From Trifolium pratense (Eukaryota > Streptophyta > Magnoliopsida > Fabales > Fabaceae): 64,000 nt of DNA. Below, piece by piece: positions 1 through 10,704 of this stretch. Position numbers and translations under genes: made by a program. Numbering within the stretch: the first letter of the stretch is position 1; each line of letters opens with the position of its first letter. The stretch is from assembly GCF_020283565.1 (NCBI RefSeq), contig NC_060061.1:25085362-25149361 (forward strand), read 5' to 3'. Under the pieces are notes generated by a model that saw nothing but the letters and a program-made list of their open reading frames with translations, had not been told where the DNA came from and ran no database searches.

Positions 1-582
1 CTAATCAATTCATAAACAATTGACTTCACCAACAAATTATTGCAATTAGGCACAGCAATTACTTTTTTTTTTAAAAAGAAATAGCAATATATACTATTAT
101 TTTCACTGAAATTAAAAGAATAATAAATAAATGAAAATAAAAGCAACGTGTCATTCCTAAAGTTCAATTACATTCACAATTGATTTTACAAACATCTCAG
201 ATAATTCACTAGTAACTTTTTAAATGTATATTAGCCATATTTTGATTGAAATCATTTTGTCTCTTAGCTAGCTAAAAAGAAAGACTTTGCTTTCATGTCC
301 TTTCTCGTTGTTTACAGTTTAAATATGAATAAGAGATATGAATAATGCTTGCGTCAAAAAGAACTTGTTTTATATTATAAACCGTTATCTAACTATAATT
401 AAATGCTCCTAAGACATAGCGTGTAAATTTAATATCTTAAAAGTATAAAATATTATTTTTTTAACATTAATTTTATCTTTTACTGTATTTCTTTTTTTTT
501 TTCATGCTTAACAAATGTTTTGGGGACACCATTTAGGATGACCAATATTTTATTACATCCAAAGTTAGTAATTAGTTGTTAG
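1..582. other. AT-rich spacer, nothing recognised
   Basis: Low-complexity AT-rich DNA with short A and T runs. No ORF of useful length, no RNA gene and no repeat structure is visible. Confidence 0.6.
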
Positions 583-703
583 TATTAGTTTTTTTCTTCA
601 CTTTGCCAGAACTTGAATCTTGGACTTTTATTCTTTAACTCATTTCATCCTTAACTCAAATCAATTGAGCTATCTATCCCATCCAATATATAATTATATT
701 AGT
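583..703 (-). mobile_element. tRNA-derived SINE-like copy (candidate)
   Basis: Read on the minus strand there is a tRNA-like head with a box A-like stretch (TAGCTCAATTGATTTGAG) and a box B-like stretch (AAGATTCAAGTTC). It ends in an A-rich tail, seen as the T run near 590 on the plus strand. A short direct repeat, TATTAGT, sits on each side and may be the target duplication. The head is diverged, so this is a moderate call. Confidence 0.4.
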
Positions 704-1144
704 GCTCATCACTTAAGTAGAAGTAGAACTAATAGAGTATTTGTCTCTTCAGGGCCATCCGATAAGATTGGAACGATACAAAAAAAATAATAGTGTATTT
801 TAGCTTTAAAAAAATAAACTAATAGTACACCATATTAACAGTAGAAGGCTAAGAATGAGCTCTTCTGCATGTTATGAAGGAAGTCAATAATAAAGGTTTG
901 GAAAAGGTTCAATTTAAAAGCAACTCACATGTGTTTACTTAAGCTATTCAAACCAAGCTATTAAAATTGTACCCAAAAAAACTAGTGAAATTGTAAAAAA
1001 AAAAACACTAGTAAAAGATCTGTGACATGACGATAATTATCAATTCAAAAGTAAAATTAAAGAAACTAATTTGAGGTAAAGCAAAAATAAAAAATTAGAA
1101 ACCTCTAATTTGTTTTCCAATGTATGCAATTGAATTAGCTTCTA
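704..1144. other. AT-rich spacer, nothing recognised
   Basis: Intergenic AT-rich DNA between a SINE-like copy and a TIR element. No coding or repeat signal was found. Confidence 0.5.
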
Positions 1145-2400
1145 GGCTATGTTTGGATTGATGGTACAGAACGGAATGGAGCGGAATGGAATATAATGGA
1201 ATGGAGTGAAGCGGAACGGAATGGAACACAAATTCCGTTCCATTGTTTGGATATTCAATAACGGAATGGAATAAAATTACCACTCCATCATTTGGGAAGT
1301 GAACGGAATGGAATACATTATAACGTTTTTATTCCAATTTTACCCTTATTTTAAAACATTGAACTATAAGCCATAACTCCAAATGCCAATATTCTGATTT
1401 TAAAACACTAGTGGAGAGACAAAGTTTCAATAGTCAAACGTGATAACAATGAAATACTAGTTTCAAATACTATTGTCTTATTCTAATCACCTAAACAATG
1501 TACATAACCTGAGCATCAAACGTGATATCTTAATTTCAAAATAGTCGAATAGCAAATTCAGATGATAACAATCATAACATAATTCATAATCAGGTCTTTT
1601 GGATTATTTTTTTTGACAAAAACCAAATTAACTCATTTCATTCATAACAATATATTCAATACAAGATGACATATGATCATGACAATGGGAACCAGGTCTT
1701 TTGGGATTTTGAATATCATAATTCAGTACCATTGCATAATATAATGGTGGATACTTGAACAACCATCATTTGGAGCAATTCAAAATGTTTTTTTCTTATA
1801 ACTTCATTAGTCATCTAAAACAAATCATAAAATAAAATAAGATTCATTTATATAGAATTAACATCCAACAAAATAAACACAATATAAAAACCACTAACAT
1901 GATAGCAGTCTAAACAAACAAAACACACCTAAACCATCGAATGGGAAAACAAAGAAAACAACCCCAATATGAAAACACACATAAAAAAAAAATCAATACA
2001 GTAGCAGAGAGAAGAAAAATAGTGAGAAAAAAAAACCAAAACAAAAAATGTCATACCTTGCTAGTAGTGAAGAAGACTTGTGAAGAAATGAGAAGTCACA
2101 AACAGTAGAGAGAAGAAATGAAGTGGAGAGATGAATGAAATATGAGTATTTGAGAAGAGGGAGAGACGGATAAAATAAGGATAAAAAAGTAATATTAAAA
2201 ATTTGATGTTCCATTCCATTGGATACCCCCCAAATTGGGAGGAATGGAAAATTGAAGGTTTCAGTGGTATAGGATGAAATTGGTTCCATTGGGTTCCATT
2301 CCATTCCATTAGTTTTTTGCACATCCAAACAATGGAATTTTATTATATACCTCTTCATTCCATTCCATTCCACCACATACCACCAATCCAAACATAGTCC
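1145..2400. mobile_element. Non-autonomous TIR DNA transposon, about 1.26 kb
   Basis: The ends form a terminal inverted repeat. The left end reads GGCTATGTTTGGATTGATGG, and the reverse complement of the right end reads GGACTATGTTTGGATTGGTGG. Subterminal regions on both sides carry many GGAATGGA units in inverted orientation. The flanks are TA on both sides (CTA left, TAA right). The TIR style resembles PIF/Harbinger (Tourist) elements, but a Stowaway-like TA duplication is equally compatible. No transposase is encoded; the short minus-strand ORFs are only the repeated GGAATGG tract read through. Confidence 0.7.
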
Positions 2401-2410
2401 TAATGACAGA

Positions 2411-3500
2411 AAGGAGGGTAGTTTTTTTAGGATTTATTTTATGCAATTTTAGTAGTTTTAGGTAACCAATCATGAAAAATACCTAAGGTTTTGGCTTCCA
2501 TGGAGAAGAAGCAATAGTTAGAAAAAATTGCACAAAAATAAGTAAAAATTGAAGAAAATCTACATTGAAGCCATCGTGCCACGATGGGAGTTTTCTAAAG
2601 CATCGTACCACGATGAGGCGAAATCCTAAGCGCGTTTTTAGTATAAATAGAGGTTCATACCATCATAATTTGATACACTGAAATTGAGAGAGTTCAAGTA
2701 GGCAAGGATCACTCCAAGGATCAAGGAAGACAATTTCCCACCATTGGGAAGAGTTTTCTAGCGCGTTATCAAGGTTATTTTTATGAATAATTTTCTAAAG
2801 TCTTTTGTTATGATGATTACATCTATGAGTTGCTAAATTTCTTCAGGTTAGACATCTCCCCTAGGACTATTTGATACATGTAATTGGTTACAAATGATTA
2901 CATTCATTGCAATTCAGGTTATTGTTGATTTAATTATCTATATGTTTCTGTAATATTCATAGGTAGCCTAATTTATGAACATAAGAATTAATTGACTAAT
3001 AACATAGCTTTTAAGACTCGATCTGAGGTAGTTAATCGACCAACACTAGTGATAAATATTGATCTTGATGTTGTGACGAAATTAAGAGAGAAGTTGTTTT
3101 TTTAGTTTAACCAAATTAACATGCACTTAAATTAATGCATTCATAATTTTCCAACTCATCTACGAAAGTAGTGGGGTTATTAATTGAACAGGGTAATTTT
3201 AGTATGCGAAAGCATATCTTAATGTTTTTAGGTTAATTCGCCGTGATAATAAAAAGAATTGTAAGAGACCAAATGTTAATTGGTTCAGTGGTGATTGACG
3301 CTGAACTTGGTAGGGAGGACCACAATTCGATCCCCCGCAACTGCATTTGGGAGGGGACTGGAACCACTTGATGCCAGAACTCTCCCCGATCTCTGGACTA
3401 CTAGGGCCCCCTTCCCCTAGGAACCAGAGGGTGAAGGAAAAAAAAAAAGAATTGCAAGGGAATATAAAGCCAGATTTTCAAATATGAATAGAGGAGAGGG
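2411..3500 (+). repeat. LTR-like retrotransposon remnant with TATA box
   Basis: The first 150 bp recur at 10305-10460, including the shared core AATCATGAAAAATACCTAAGG, so this is a dispersed repeat. Downstream are a TATA-like TATAAATAG near 2643 and two CATCGTRCCACGATG-type motifs, as seen in long LTRs of legume Ty3/gypsy elements. No second LTR, primer site or coding domain was seen. It may be a decayed solo LTR; the family is not certain. A SINE interrupts its right part. Confidence 0.4.
3265..3444 (+). mobile_element. tRNA-derived SINE, family 1, copy 1
   Basis: The tRNA-like head has box A (GGTTCAGTGGTGATTG) and box B (AATTCGATCCC), a conserved body containing GGAACCACTTGATGCC, and an A-rich tail. 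It is flanked by an imperfect target duplication AAAAGAATTGYAAG, left copy at about 3251-3264 and right at 3445-3458. The same family recurs at 6736-6902 and 52258-52393. SINEs encode nothing; they are copied by LINE reverse transcriptase. Confidence 0.8.
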
Positions 3501-3548
3501 ATTGGAAATAACCTAACTGTCTCTCTCATCTTTAATTCTCACAATTCT

Positions 3549-3681
3549 TTTTTTTTGTTAAGTAGTCTAGTGGCTATAAATTTCACCTTAAAGGTGAGTA
3601 AGTCGAGTGTTCGAGGTTCGAACCCCGACTCCTACACATATAGTGCGATATCCCTACCAACTGAACTAAACTCACTGTGAC
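3549..3681 (+). mobile_element. tRNA-derived SINE, family 2, copy 1
   Basis: The head contains GTAGTCTAGTGGCTATAAA (box A-like) and GAGGTTCGAACCCC (a good box B), with a body ending AACTGAACTAAACTCAC. A 17-bp perfect target duplication, TTAATTCTCACAATTCT, flanks it at 3532-3548 and 3682-3698. A second copy of the family lies at 63369-63523. Confidence 0.8.
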
Positions 3682-3699
3682 TTAATTCTCACAATTCTA

Positions 3700-4430
3700 T
3701 CTTTTTATTATTGTTATTATTATTTTGCAACAATCTCAATCTTTAAAAAACCACAACTTTTTTTATGTTTGAACTCCGCCGTCCCTAGTTTTGAGAATTG
3801 TTTTTTTTTTTTTACATTTTTTCTAAATTCTCTTTGCTCTTTGTTCATCATAGAGGGGTGGTTTTAAGTCATTTTTGGCCTAGAATCACCCCCTCTATAC
3901 ATTTTTTTCTCTTCTTTTTATATAAATAAGTGATTTTTCACATATATCATCTTTTCTTTTTGTTTTTTCGTGTTGTCGTCGTCTAAGTGCGGCGTTGTGT
4001 TGGTCGTCGTCTTGTGTGACGTTATTTGATTTTCCGTATTGTTGTGGTGTTCAGTTATTCTATTGAAAGATCAACTTCAGTCAATTGCAAATTCAATCAA
4101 TAATTTGGGCATCAACGTTGCAGATCCGAAATCATGGATATTCCGGTCACTTTAATTTTATCATATTATTTGTTGTAGGCAACTTGCCGTTGTATGCTAT
4201 TAACTTGGATGCTGTGAGTTTGTTCGTAGATTCATCTTTTTACTTTTTTAGCGATGTTGAATATGTGATTGTATTTGATGCACCGCATCAATTTGAATAA
4301 ATATCATTTTGTTTTATTAATGGAAATGAACTTATAAATTGTATTATTTGACTATATATTTGATGCATTTTCCAAAGCCTCATCACTTTCCATAAAGGTT
4401 GGCATAATTTATGGTTAGAAAGTGACTATA
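3700..4430. other. Spacer, no recognised feature
   Basis: AT-rich DNA with one 71-codon open frame (4085-4300, +) that resembles no family I know and shows no coding character. Nothing else is supported. Confidence 0.4.
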
Positions 4431-4436
4431 TGTCAA

Positions 4437-4545
4437 TGTTTTAAAATCCGGACCGGTGATCGACTCGGCCAAGACACTAGGTCACTGGTTCACTGGTCGG
4501 ACCAGTGGGTCGCTGGTCAGATCGCATGACTATTGGCCCGACTTA
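4437..4545. repeat. ACCGG-rich repeat remnant
   Basis: A GC-rich island in AT-rich DNA with repeated CGGACCGGTGATCGAC and GGTCACTGGTTCACTGGTCGG motifs. It resembles the terminal part of a common plant DNA-transposon family and is similar in style to 5424-5590. No partner inverted end was found, so it is probably truncated. Confidence 0.4.
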
Positions 4546-4752
4546 TAAAAAAAATTAAATATATTGACTTCAATTTCATAAAATAAAATTTAATAGAAAA
4601 CATTTTCTTTGAAACTCTTTTTCAATAAAATTTCATGTATTTAAAAGAAAAAACACGATCATGCTATAATAATATTTTAAATAAATTAAAATATTATTAT
4701 ATCATAATTTTGTTAGAACAACATAACAATATATTAGGTTAAAATAAAACGA

Positions 4753-4755
<3 letters not shown>

Positions 4756-4837
<82 letters not shown>
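4756..4837. repeat. (TA)n microsatellite
   Basis: About 82 bp of uninterrupted alternating T and A. It is likely to be length-polymorphic. Confidence 0.95.
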
Positions 4838-4841
<4 letters not shown>

Positions 4842-5423
4842 ATCAAATTTAAAATAACAAGGAAAAAAATGATCAATGCATTTATTAATATATGTCTTGG
4901 TGTTTCTTAAATAAAATTAAATATAATTCAATGATATAAATTATCGCATAAATTCATGTGGCCAAGTGGTTCTAGTCATGTTTCCCTATGTAAAAGGCTT
5001 GGATTTAATTCCCTTGTGCAACATATTTGGAATTGGGTTTTTCTATCATGTGCAACTTTGCACATGTTAAGAAATTTAAAATAATAAGTTTGCATCGAAA
5101 CTTGTGCATTTCATATTAAATGTTTGATTTTATAATAAATAATTATTATTTTTCATTAAATAGTTTGATTTTAGCAACTATGTTTTCTTAGTATTCAAGA
5201 ATCCTAAGATTGTCCCTTGGCCGTTGAAAAAGAATGGGAAAATTGCATTCATTTGTTAGCATTCAACCATATAAATAAATAAATGCGAGAAAAATATTTA
5301 TCATTAATAAAATACAAAAAAGAAAATTATCGACAAATATTTGCCACTAATACATAAAAAATACGGGACACATATTTATCAATTATGTCAAAAATAATTA
5401 CAAGTCTATATAAAGCAAGGTTA

Positions 5424-5590
5424 TCAAAATCGGACCGGACCGGCCGGTCGGACCGTGAATCGATCATGAAAACGGTTCGGTTTTGAGCAAAAAACGGATA
5501 GGAAACCGACCGGCAAAAAAACGGTTGAACCGGGGTCGAACCGGTGAACCGGCCGGGCGGTTCAAGCGGTTTTGCAGATTTTTTTTATTT
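5424..5590. repeat. GGACCGG-rich repeat block
   Basis: Dense CGGACCGG, AACCGGTGAACCGG and AAACGGTT motifs in both orientations, followed by two AACGACGTCGT-type palindromes (near 5611 and 5662). It looks like the GC-rich end of a non-autonomous DNA transposon. The full boundaries are not clear. Confidence 0.4.
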
Positions 5591-5967
5591 TTTTTAAAAT
5601 ACATGGCAAAACGACGTCGTTTTTACTTTTTTTTCTAAAATAAAAAATCTGAAACAAAACAACGACGTCGTAGGAATAGGAAAGATTTTTGTTTTTCATC
5701 TATTTTTCATTTGGTTTGAATTATAAATTTTATTTTATTTTGACTTGTGATATTTTATCTTTTTAATGTGTGAAATTATGAAATATTGAGCAATTATTCA
5801 TATATTTTTATTTATATATTAATTAAAATATATATTTAATTAAAAACTTCCCAAACAAATTTAATATTATTCATATACAATCTTGCAATGAGGAATAATT
5901 TTATAATAAAACTAATTTTACACTATATAATAATTACTTTAGAATAAAAAATCGCAACAACACCGCA

Positions 5968-6004
5968 ATCCGTGCATTTGCATAAGCACGGATATTATAC
6001 TAGT
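5968..6004 (+). mobile_element. Helitron-type 3' end
   Basis: An 8-bp perfect stem (ATCCGTGC / GCACGGAT) with a 10-nt loop is followed 6 nt later by CTAGT. Hairpin plus CTRRT is the known 3' terminus of Helitrons. The 5' end (TC...) and any Rep/helicase gene were not found, so this is a non-autonomous or truncated copy. A related minus-strand end lies at 37030-37060. Confidence 0.5.
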
Positions 6005-6074
6005 GTCATATTATATCTATATCGTATGTCTATGTGCTTCTTAATGTTAAGAAGTCTTACATTAATTGCGAGAT

Positions 6075-6410
6075 GCCCTGAATATGTGTTTATAAAGTGA
6101 GGGCAATCCTCACCTTACAAACTCTCAATTCTAAGATGATATCAGAGAATCTTCACGATTCGTTGGGCCGCCTGCTATCAAGTTCTGATCGGGCCATCCA
6201 CCTTTCATATCCGCGCCTCAAGTCCATAGCTCTTGGCGCGAGAGGGTGTGTTAAGAACTCTCAGAGCTGCTCTAAGATCCGTTGGACCATCCGCTATCGG
6301 ATCACCCACCATTTATGTACCGAGCCCAAAAATACTGGACGTGAAGAAGCGTGTTAAGAAATCTCACATCAGACTTGAGACTGTCATCATTTTATAAACA
6401 CATATTCAGG
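6075..6410. repeat. Element bounded by a perfect 20-bp inverted repeat
   Basis: CCTGAATATGTGTTTATAAA at 6075-6094 is the exact reverse complement of 6391-6410. The interior is GC-richer than its surroundings and contains two partly similar stretches around CGTTGGGCCGCC/CGTTGGACCATCC. Beside both ends are GTTAAGAARTCTYACAT-like stretches, as often seen in plant LTR leaders. An 86-codon open frame inside (6097-6357) shows no family resemblance. Nature unknown: a hairpin-forming repeat or a rearranged LTR. Confidence 0.5.
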
Positions 6411-6735
6411 TCATACCGTTTAACACTTAGCTCATAAGCAAGAATGGCCATTAGAGGAATCAGCGGGTAAAAGTCCAAAATAAGAAGAAAGAAAAAAGCA
6501 TATGTGGAGGCACAAAATGTACATGTCTCTCGTCCTTCAGTCGTCTCCTGACCCCACATCACAACTAGTCTATAGTCAAGACGCGTGGGTCCCATCTCTA
6601 TCAGGCCCTACCACACAAATCTCATCATAATAATGAGCATATCTCAATTAAACAAAAAAGTCCATTTTCTAATTTATTTTAAACAAAAAGTCCATTTTCT
6701 AATTTTCTAATTTTCTAATTTATCAAGATATTCTA

Positions 6736-6902
6736 TCGGTCATGAGTTAGTTCAATGGTGATTGACATCGAATTTGGTAGGAATAATCACAATTCGATCT
6801 CCGCAATTACGATTGGAAGGAGAATTGAAACCAATTGTTGACAAAACTGACCCGAATTAGATTAGACGGTCCAGTAATCGGATACTGGTGGTGAAAAAAC
6901 AA
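6736..6902 (+). mobile_element. tRNA-derived SINE, family 1, copy 2 (diverged)
   Basis: Same order of blocks as the 3265 copy (TTAGTTCAATGGTGATTGAC head, AATTCGATCTCC box B, ACTGGTGGTGAAA end) but with many substitutions. It is flanked by a perfect 19-bp target duplication, AATTTATCAAGATATTCTA, at 6717-6735 and 6903-6921. It lies about 270 bp upstream of the NAC gene TATA box, so it sits in that gene's distal promoter region. Confidence 0.8.
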
Positions 6903-7170
6903 AATTTATCAAGATATTCTACAATATCACCTTCTAGATAATCTCAACCGTACAAAAACATTACAAACATTAATGAAAAATTGTGAACCGTTAGATTCAT
7001 GCTTCACCCCATGCACTTAAGGTACTAACATCAACAGGTAATCTATTAACTTTTTTATATGACCAAGTCATATACACAATCTCAATTAATATTAAACATA
7101 TAAAAATAAACTATTTGCTCACACAAGTACTAATCAATCACCAAACCAAACCAAACCATTCCTTATTCCT

Positions 7171-7177
7171 TATAAAT
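7171..7177 (+). promoter_or_regulatory. TATA box of the NAC gene
   Basis: TATAAAT at 165 bp before the ATG gives a 5'UTR of roughly 130 bp if transcription starts about 30 bp downstream. The leader is A/C-rich, as is usual for plant leaders. Inferred from position and sequence only. Confidence 0.55.
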
Positions 7178-7335
7178 ACACTTCATTGCATCTTCACTCA
7201 ACAAATTAAAAAAGTCTTTTCAAGTGTTTGCACAAGAAGCAACAACACTAACTTTCTGTGTTCCTCTCTTTAAACAAAAAAATAATAAAAAGAAAACCTC
7301 TCAATATAACACTACATAGCTAGCACATAAGACAC

Positions 7336-9271
7336 ATGGCATCAATGGAAGACATAAACATGAGTACTGAGGAAATTCCACTTCCTGGATTCCGATTTCA
7401 CCCCACAGAAGAAGAACTCCTTGATTTCTATCTTAAAAATATGGTTGTTGGCAAAAAACTTCGTTTTGATGTCATTGGTTTTCTCAACATCTATCACCAT
7501 GATCCTTGGGACTTGCCAGGTAAATTTATATTTCTTTTAGTCTTAAATATAAGTAAAAGTTAATACGTATTTGTTATTCGTATAATAATAACACAATATT
7601 TTGTGTTGCATATTTTCATAGACATTAATTTAATTTTGAAATTTTAGTGGCCATACTATTTTATATAATTAAGCTTTATAAATGTTTTTGCATGATTTAT
7701 AGATTTGTCAAAGGTTGGGGAAAGAGAATGGTATTTCTTTGTGCCAAGGGACAAAAAACATGGTAGTGGAGGAAGGCCTAACCGCACAACTGAAAAAGGG
7801 TTCTGGAAAGCAACCGGTTCGGACCGAAAAATTGTGACCTTATCCGATCCGAAGCGGATAATCGGGTTGAGGAAGACGTTGGTCTTCTACGAGGGAAGAG
7901 CTCCTCGTGGAACCAAGACCGATTGGGTCATGAACGAGTACCGTTTACCCGACAATAGCCCCTTGCCTAAGGTATATATAAATCTTTTTCATTTGATTTT
8001 GAACTATATAGTCTACATTAGACCCATTCTGTTGTATATTTTTGGTTACTATCATATGATGATGACTAATTGACCATAAACATGAATTTCAACTATGTAT
8101 GAATGTGAACAACGTCTTAGATATTATTGCCAATGTGTTTCTCATATCACGGGTTTATGTCACTTTCTTTTCTTTGTCCATTAACTTATCCCTTTTAACA
8201 AAATATGGAAGATGAAAATTATTAATGAAAGTGGTAATTAGTTAGGATAATTTTACGACCGTCGTAAATAAGATTTGAATTTCAGACTCTTGAGATTAGA
8301 ATATTAGATCTTACAAGATGATATATATGCTTGTTATGTCAATTTATTTTATTAAAAAAAAAAAAGGGAATTTATATATTTTAGTAACATAAATTGGACT
8401 AGTAATGAGTTTTCTTAAGTACAAAGTAAATAATTAATTAACATGCATATCTTTAACATATGGGAGGGAAGTTTCCATGAAACTAGGTTGGTAGTGACAC
8501 ACTTTATTTTTGTACATGTATTGTGGTCCCCTTATGAACCTATTGTTTCTTTCATAGGAATTCAAATTAAGACTTGCAACTAATACAAAACATGATTAAA
8601 TGCCTTCAAATTTCAAGCCATCATAATTTCAAAAACTAATGAAATGAATTTGGTATATCAGTAATCTAGTAGTTTGATTCATACATTTATAAGCGTCGAA
8701 AAGTGAAAAATTTAAAATTTGAACTTCAATCTCTTTAATAATATTCTTAGTAACTAATAGATGAATTACTCTTAGAACGGTATTTCGCTATTTCTAATAA
8801 TATACAATGGTACATATGTAACAGGACATAGTGTTATGCAAGATATATAGAAAGGCAACTTCCTTGAAAGTGTTGGAACAAAGAGCAGCAGAAGAGGAAG
8901 AAATGAAACAAATGTTGGGTTCACCTGCATCCCCACCTTCCTCTACGGACACAATCTCTTTTAGCTACACACAACAAGACCAACACGTGTCCCTACCCAT
9001 GTTGTTCCAACAAGTCATTCCTAAGAAAGAATCTGAACCAGAAATTAATGAAACTGAAACTGATGACATGGTTTCTTTTAGTCATGAAAAAATTGTGAAA
9101 GATAACAAAAAGACTTGTGGAACATCTTTGCAATTGCCCTTAGGGAAGGACAATGTGCCTGAGTTACAGTTACCTATAGCTGCGGATTGGACCCAAGATA
9201 CGTTTTGGGCTCAGCTTAATAGTCCTTGGCTACAAAATTGGACTGCTTACTCCAACATCCTTAATTTCTAA
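7336..9271 (+). CDS. NAC domain transcription factor, 3 exons, 299 aa
   Basis: A plant-specific DNA-binding transcription factor expected to act in the nucleus as a dimer. Exons: 7336-7519, 7703-7971, 8825-9271, with GT-AG introns of 183 and 853 bp at the two positions usual for NAC genes. All five NAC subdomains are present. A is [18 protein letters not shown] (about aa 17-34) and B is around HHDPWDLP. C includes [20 protein letters not shown] and D includes [21 protein letters not shown] is [20 protein letters not shown], at the start of exon 3. The C-terminal third is acidic and Ser/Glu-rich and ends in an aromatic patch (LNSPWLQNW), typical of a variable activation region. The length fits the family. 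The closest known style is the ANAC094-like subgroup, judged from memory. An in-frame ATG 27 bp downstream is an alternative start. No transmembrane tail is present. Confidence 0.93.
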
Positions 9272-10304
9272 TTAATTAATGATGACTTTATGTGTTACAT
9301 TAATTAATCAAATGTAAGTGTTTATTTTCTTCGGTAAATAGAAATAGTAAGTCATTAAAACTCAAACACAAAGCGGAGAACCATTGGTCATGGCGTTCGA
9401 CCTAACAATTTCAACATTTCTGCGAATGAAGTTAGGATTTATGGACGATTAAATGCAAGTTTAATTATTAATATATGTTTATTTTGGAATATATGTATAT
9501 TCAGTCATTTAATTAATAATGTTAATTATAGTACTAGTACAGTACTAGCTAAATTAATTAGGCAGGTAGCATATTGATACATTCTATCATGTGATGTAAT
9601 TCTATTTATGATATTTGACAATTCTACCTCGCTCTTAGATGATGTATGAACTTCAAATACTTTAATACTTTAATGAATTACTACCTCTTTCCCTTTCATA
9701 ACTTACTCCCTATTCATAAATCTCGATCTTTTGTCACTTTCATATATTTTAAGAAAAGTATTGTGTATAATTGATGGTTGATTTTGTATATAAATGGAGA
9801 AAGACTTGTATAGTCACAACCTTTTAGATATTATGTTTGGTCGCTCAATTCTCACATATTTGAAAAACATATAGAAAGATAAAAGAATTAGATAATATAT
9901 TTTTTAAAATAATTAAGTGATATATATATATATTTTGATATACGTGTGATTAAATATTGTGTCTAAAAGATTGTGACCATATAATATTTTTATATAAATG
10001 TTAGGAGTGAAATTGCATAAATTATTTAGATACACACATACATACAAAATTATACATTATTTAGTATGTGTGTTTTGAAAAGCGTTGTGTTTTGAAAAAT
10101 TGAAGCACAAAACCACGTCAATGTGAAAGATTCTAACTTCTCCATTTTCACGGTGGATACTCATTTTGAAGCACGATTGAGTATTACACCATAAAACCAA
10201 ACACTACGTACATTAATTATTCAAAATATATACTTATTAGTTTTTTCTTTTTACTTTTTTTACTTTTTATTACGTGTGGGTGTGATGACAAGAATTTATA
10301 TGAT
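9272..10304. other. 3' flank of the NAC gene and spacer
   Basis: AT-rich DNA. The first part must contain the NAC 3'UTR, but no clear poly(A) signal can be chosen among many AATAAT-like words. No other gene or element is supported. Confidence 0.4.
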
Positions 10305-10460
10305 ATTTTTAGGGTAGTTTTTAGGTTTATTTTATGTAATTTTATTAGTTTTAGTTTTTAGGTAGCCAATCATGAAAAATACCTAAGGAATATATCAAGT
10401 TACTTTGAGAAAAAACAAGAGTTAGACTAATTGCATAAAAATAGCAAAAATTGAAGAAGC
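10305..10460 (+). repeat. Second copy of the 2411-2560 dispersed repeat
   Basis: It shares GGGTAGTTTTTAGG, TTTTATGTAATTTTATTAG, the AATCATGAAAAATACCTAAGG core and AAAAATTGAAGAA with the first 150 bp of the 2411 repeat, at about 80% by eye. It directly precedes the foldback element at 10476. Confidence 0.6.
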
Positions 10461-10704
10461 AACAAGTTACTTTTAGGTCATCCACATATATCTTTATTAT
10501 CAACATCTTCATCATCAATTAATAATAATATTAATATTGATAATGTGATCAACAAAAACAACATGATGATGATGATGAATGTTTCTGCTACTTCTTATCA
10601 TCCTGATCTCCATGAAGGCTCATCATCACACTCACAAGAGCCAACATCTCAGACGATCAATGTTGATGAGTTTGGGGGCAACTACAACAACAATAGAAAG
10701 AAGA

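Noticed and set aside
1993..2391. 132-codon minus-strand ORF with NGMEWN repeats
   Set aside because: It is a read-through of the GGAATGG-rich end of a TIR transposon.
3265..3444. tRNA gene
   Set aside because: Box A and box B are present, but no cloverleaf or acceptor stem closes; the body, A tail and target duplication identify a SINE.
6097..6357. 86-codon ORF
   Set aside because: It fills the GC-rich interior of an inverted-repeat element, with no domain and no conserved start context visible.
7705..8073. 122-codon ORF with a Phe/Ile/Tyr-rich tail
   Set aside because: It is NAC exon 2 read on into the intron; the GT donor at 7972 ends the exon.
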